From NCBI GenBank assembly GCA_937880125.1, contig CALFLU010000043.1, positions 1-6,680 of the forward strand: a stretch of DNA of 6,680 nt, in the 5' to 3' direction. The DNA comes from an uncultured Eubacteriaceae bacterium (GTDB lineage Bacteria > Bacillota > Clostridia > Eubacteriales > UBA1433). Position numbers and translations under genes: made by a program. A model generated the notes under the pieces. That model was not told the DNA's origin. It searched no databases and saw only the letters and a program-made list of their open reading frames with translations. Below, piece after piece: positions 4,649-6,680 of this stretch (position 1 is its first letter; each line of letters starts with the position of its first letter).

Positions 4649-6680
4649 CTATACTTCTTGTGCCAGGAGCAAAATGGTTGACTGCGCCTCAATATGCAGC
4701 CACTGCTCAGACAAAACACTTTGCGCTACGGCGCTTCCATAGTCTTTGTGCGGACCGGCCGCCGTATTGATAACCGCCTTCCATGCCATGCCCGCAGGCA
4801 GCGTCGGCATTTCCATTACTTTCGCCTCCTTTGCACCGTTGACAGCCAAATAGACAATATCATCTTTTTCGGTTTCCACAACAAAATAGGCAAACATAAT
4901 TCCTATGGTTCGCGTTTGCTTTTGGTGATCCAAATACCAGGCTTTTTCACCGTGCACGCTTATTTTCGGAAACCCGCATCGCGCTTTTTCGTTGCCGTCA
5001 CGCATGGCCGGGTGTTCTTTTCGCAAATGAATCATATACCTGAAAAAATTATAGATATCCTCTTCGCTTTCGCGCTGATCCCAGTTTAACCAGGAAATTT
5101 CATTATCTTGACAATAGGGATTATTGTTTCCCCCTTGCGTGTTATAAAACTCATCCCCCGCCAAAATCATCGGGGTTCCGTGGCTGAAAAGCAGGATTGT
5201 GCAGGCATTTTTCACCATTTTACGCCGCAGGGCATTGATAGCGACATCATCGGTTTCGCCTTCAACGCCGCAATTGAAACTGTGGTTATAGTTTTCACCA
5301 TCCGTGTTGTCCCAGCCGTTTTCTTCATTGTGCTTCACATCATAAGAAAACACGTCTCTCAGCGTAAAGCCGTCGTGGCACGTAATAAAGTTAATGGAAG
5401 CATCTTCGCCTCGATGCACAGGGTCATATAAATCGTGGGAACCGCAAATGCGCCTGGCGGAGGTCCAGGCCAAATTTTCGTCTCCGCGCAAAAATTTTCT
5501 GATATCGTCGCGATACTTTCCGTTCCATTCCGACCAGCGGTGCCAAGAAGGAAACGACCCCACTTGATAAAGTCCTGCCGCGTCCCAGGCCTCGGCAATC
5601 AGCTTGACATCCGAAAGAATCGGGTCAAAGGCAAGATTTTTGAGCAACGGCGGATTGTTCATCGGCGTTCCGTCTTCACTTCGTCCCAAAATGGAGGCGA
5701 GATCAAAACGAAATCCGTCTATTCTGTATTCGGTTCGCCAATAGCGCAGACTTTCCATAATCATTTGCTGCACCACCGGGTGGTTTGCATTCAGTGTATT
5801 GCCGCACCCGCTGAAGTTATAATATTGTCCGTCGGGCGAGAGCAGATAATATACATTGTTGTCCAGTCCTTTAAAGGAAATAAACGGTCCCTTTTCATTG
5901 CCTTCGGCCGTGTGGTTAAAGACTACGTCCAAAAAAACCTCAATGCCGTGATCGTGCAGTGCACAAATAAGACTTTTGAGCTCCGTGCCCTCTCTGTTAT
6001 GCTCTCCCTTGGCACTGTATGCCGTGTTGGGGGCAAAAAAAGAAATCGGATTATAGCCCCAATAATCATAGAGCTGCCTGCCGTTGTGTATGCGGTCGTC
6101 TCCCAATTCATCAAATTCAAAAATCGGCATAAGTTCCACGCAGGTCACGCCCAAATCCAACAAATAGGGTATTTTTTCTTTGAGTCCCTCAAAGGTTCCG
6201 GGGTAGGCTACATTGGAAGATGCATGCTGTGTAAAACCCCTTACGTGCAATTCATAAATGATTAGATCTTCCAATCGATAATTGGGCGAGGTGCTGTTTT
6301 TCCAGTCAAAATCGGCGCCCACAATGCGCCCGTGATAGGTTCTTCTTCCCTCTTTTTCTCCCCAAACACTTCTGCCGGCAACCGCGCGGCTATAGGGGTC
6401 CAAAACATAGCGCGCGGCATCAAAAATCAAACCGCGCTTGAGATCATAGGGTCCGTCGACCACATAGGCATATTCAATTTCGGCAATATCCAAATCAAAG
6501 ACAATCATCGAATAAACGTCTCCGATGCGGTATGTCGGTGGAAAAGGCAACACGGCAAAAGGTTCGTCCTCTTTTCTGTGAAACAACGCCAAAGAAATAG
6601 CGGTGGCATTTTGTGAATGAATGGTAAAGCTGACACCGCCCGGTATTACCACAGCGCCGTTTTGCGCATAAAGCCCCGGC
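4649..6680 (-). CDS. glgX: Glycogen debranching enzyme GlgX/isoamylase type (5' end outside window)
   Basis: The reading frame is open from the right edge to TAA at 4649-4651; about 676 residues are visible and the true start lies beyond 6680. A GTG at 6652 is unlikely to be the start, because the frame continues upstream as PGLYAQNGA, part of the conserved N-terminal strand. The first ~110 residues resemble a CBM48 domain (GGVSFTIHSQNAT). A GH13 catalytic barrel follows. Numbered from the codon at 6652, region I is DVVFNH (242-247), the nucleophile is D317 in GFRFDLAS, the acid/base is E354 in IAEAWD, and the transition-state stabiliser is D427 in CHDGF. YWGYNPISFFAP and the NCGVEGETDD segment are typical of GlgX rather than pullulanase. 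The enzyme hydrolyses alpha-1,6 branches of glycogen or limit dextrins in the cytoplasm. It is convergent with the DUF937 gene. Isoamylase-like specificity is the main alternative. Confidence 0.92.
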   Translation of the reverse strand, partial: PGLYAQNGAVVIPGGVSFTIHSQNATAISLALFHRKEDEPFAVLPFPPTYRIGDVYSMIVFDLDIAEIEYAYVVDGPYDLKRGLIFDAARYVLDPYSRAVAGRSVWGEKEGRRTYHGRIVGADFDWKNSTSPNYRLEDLIIYELHVRGFTQHASSNVAYPGTFEGLKEKIPYLLDLGVTCVELMPIFEFDELGDDRIHNGRQLYDYWGYNPISFFAPNTAYSAKGEHNREGTELKSLICALHDHGIEVFLDVVFNHTAEGNEKGPFISFKGLDNNVYYLLSPDGQYYNFSGCGNTLNANHPVVQQMIMESLRYWRTEYRIDGFRFDLASILGRSEDGTPMNNPPLLKNLAFDPILSDVKLIAEAWDAAGLYQVGSFPSWHRWSEWNGKYRDDIRKFLRGDENLAWTSARRICGSHDLYDPVHRGEDASINFITCHDGFTLRDVFSYDVKHNEENGWDNTDGENYNHSFNCGVEGETDDVAINALRRKMVKNACTILLFSHGTPMILAGDEFYNTQGGNNNPYCQDNEISWLNWDQRESEEDIYNFFRYMIHLRKEHPAMRDGNEKARCGFPKISVHGEKAWYLDHQKQTRTIGIMFAYFVVETEKDDIVYLAVNGAKEAKVMEMPTLPAGMAWKAVINTAAGPHKDYGSAVAQSVLSEQWLHIEAQSTILLLAQEV

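Noticed and set aside
5435..6265. 276-codon open frame on the plus strand
   Set aside because: It lies entirely antisense to the catalytic domain of glgX, has no family features and no ribosome binding site. It is a shadow of a well-supported gene.

Overview
The window looks like a piece of a Bacillota (probably Clostridia-like) chromosome. This is inferred from the strong AGGAGG-type ribosome binding sites, the near-consensus housekeeping promoter, a cre-like site over the expected transcription start, and the general character of the proteins. There are no phage, transposon, CRISPR or RNA-gene signatures. It is mostly a metabolic region with one conspicuous structural anomaly.

Left part (1-1509, plus strand): a clear sigma-A type promoter (TTGACA, 17 bases, TACAAT) with a cre-like site at its start point drives a two-subunit UxaA-family sugar-acid dehydratase. 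The small SAF-domain subunit overlaps the large catalytic subunit by 4 bases. A perfect 14-bp hairpin without a U-tract (1531-1566) separates this pair from the next two genes.

Middle part (1589-4002, plus strand): a serine alpha/beta hydrolase of the monoacylglycerol lipase/lysophospholipase type overlaps a full-length glycerol kinase (glpK) by 4 bases. Together they suggest a short route in which the lipase frees glycerol (or a glycerol derivative) from a lipid and GlpK phosphorylates it to glycerol 3-phosphate. The GlpK lacks both the His-containing loop phosphorylated by the PTS in Gram-positive cocci and the E. coli-type FBP-binding loop.

Right part (4003-6680): an extended -10 promoter precedes a DUF937-type gene that is broken in the middle. 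Its N-terminal and C-terminal halves lie in different frames, and a perfect 22-bp inverted repeat (4286-4307 / 4321-4342) sits exactly at the break. The left arm is native coding sequence and the right arm appears to be an inverted copy replacing a missing central segment. This is the most unusual thing in the window. It is either a template-switch type mutation or an assembly artefact. A bidirectional terminator (4601-4631) then separates this gene from a convergent, minus-strand GlgX-type glycogen debranching enzyme that runs off the right edge.

I did not find a convincing previously undescribed system. The items most worth checking are the DUF937 break and its palindrome, the lipase-glpK coupling, and the cre-like control of the UxaA-family pair.
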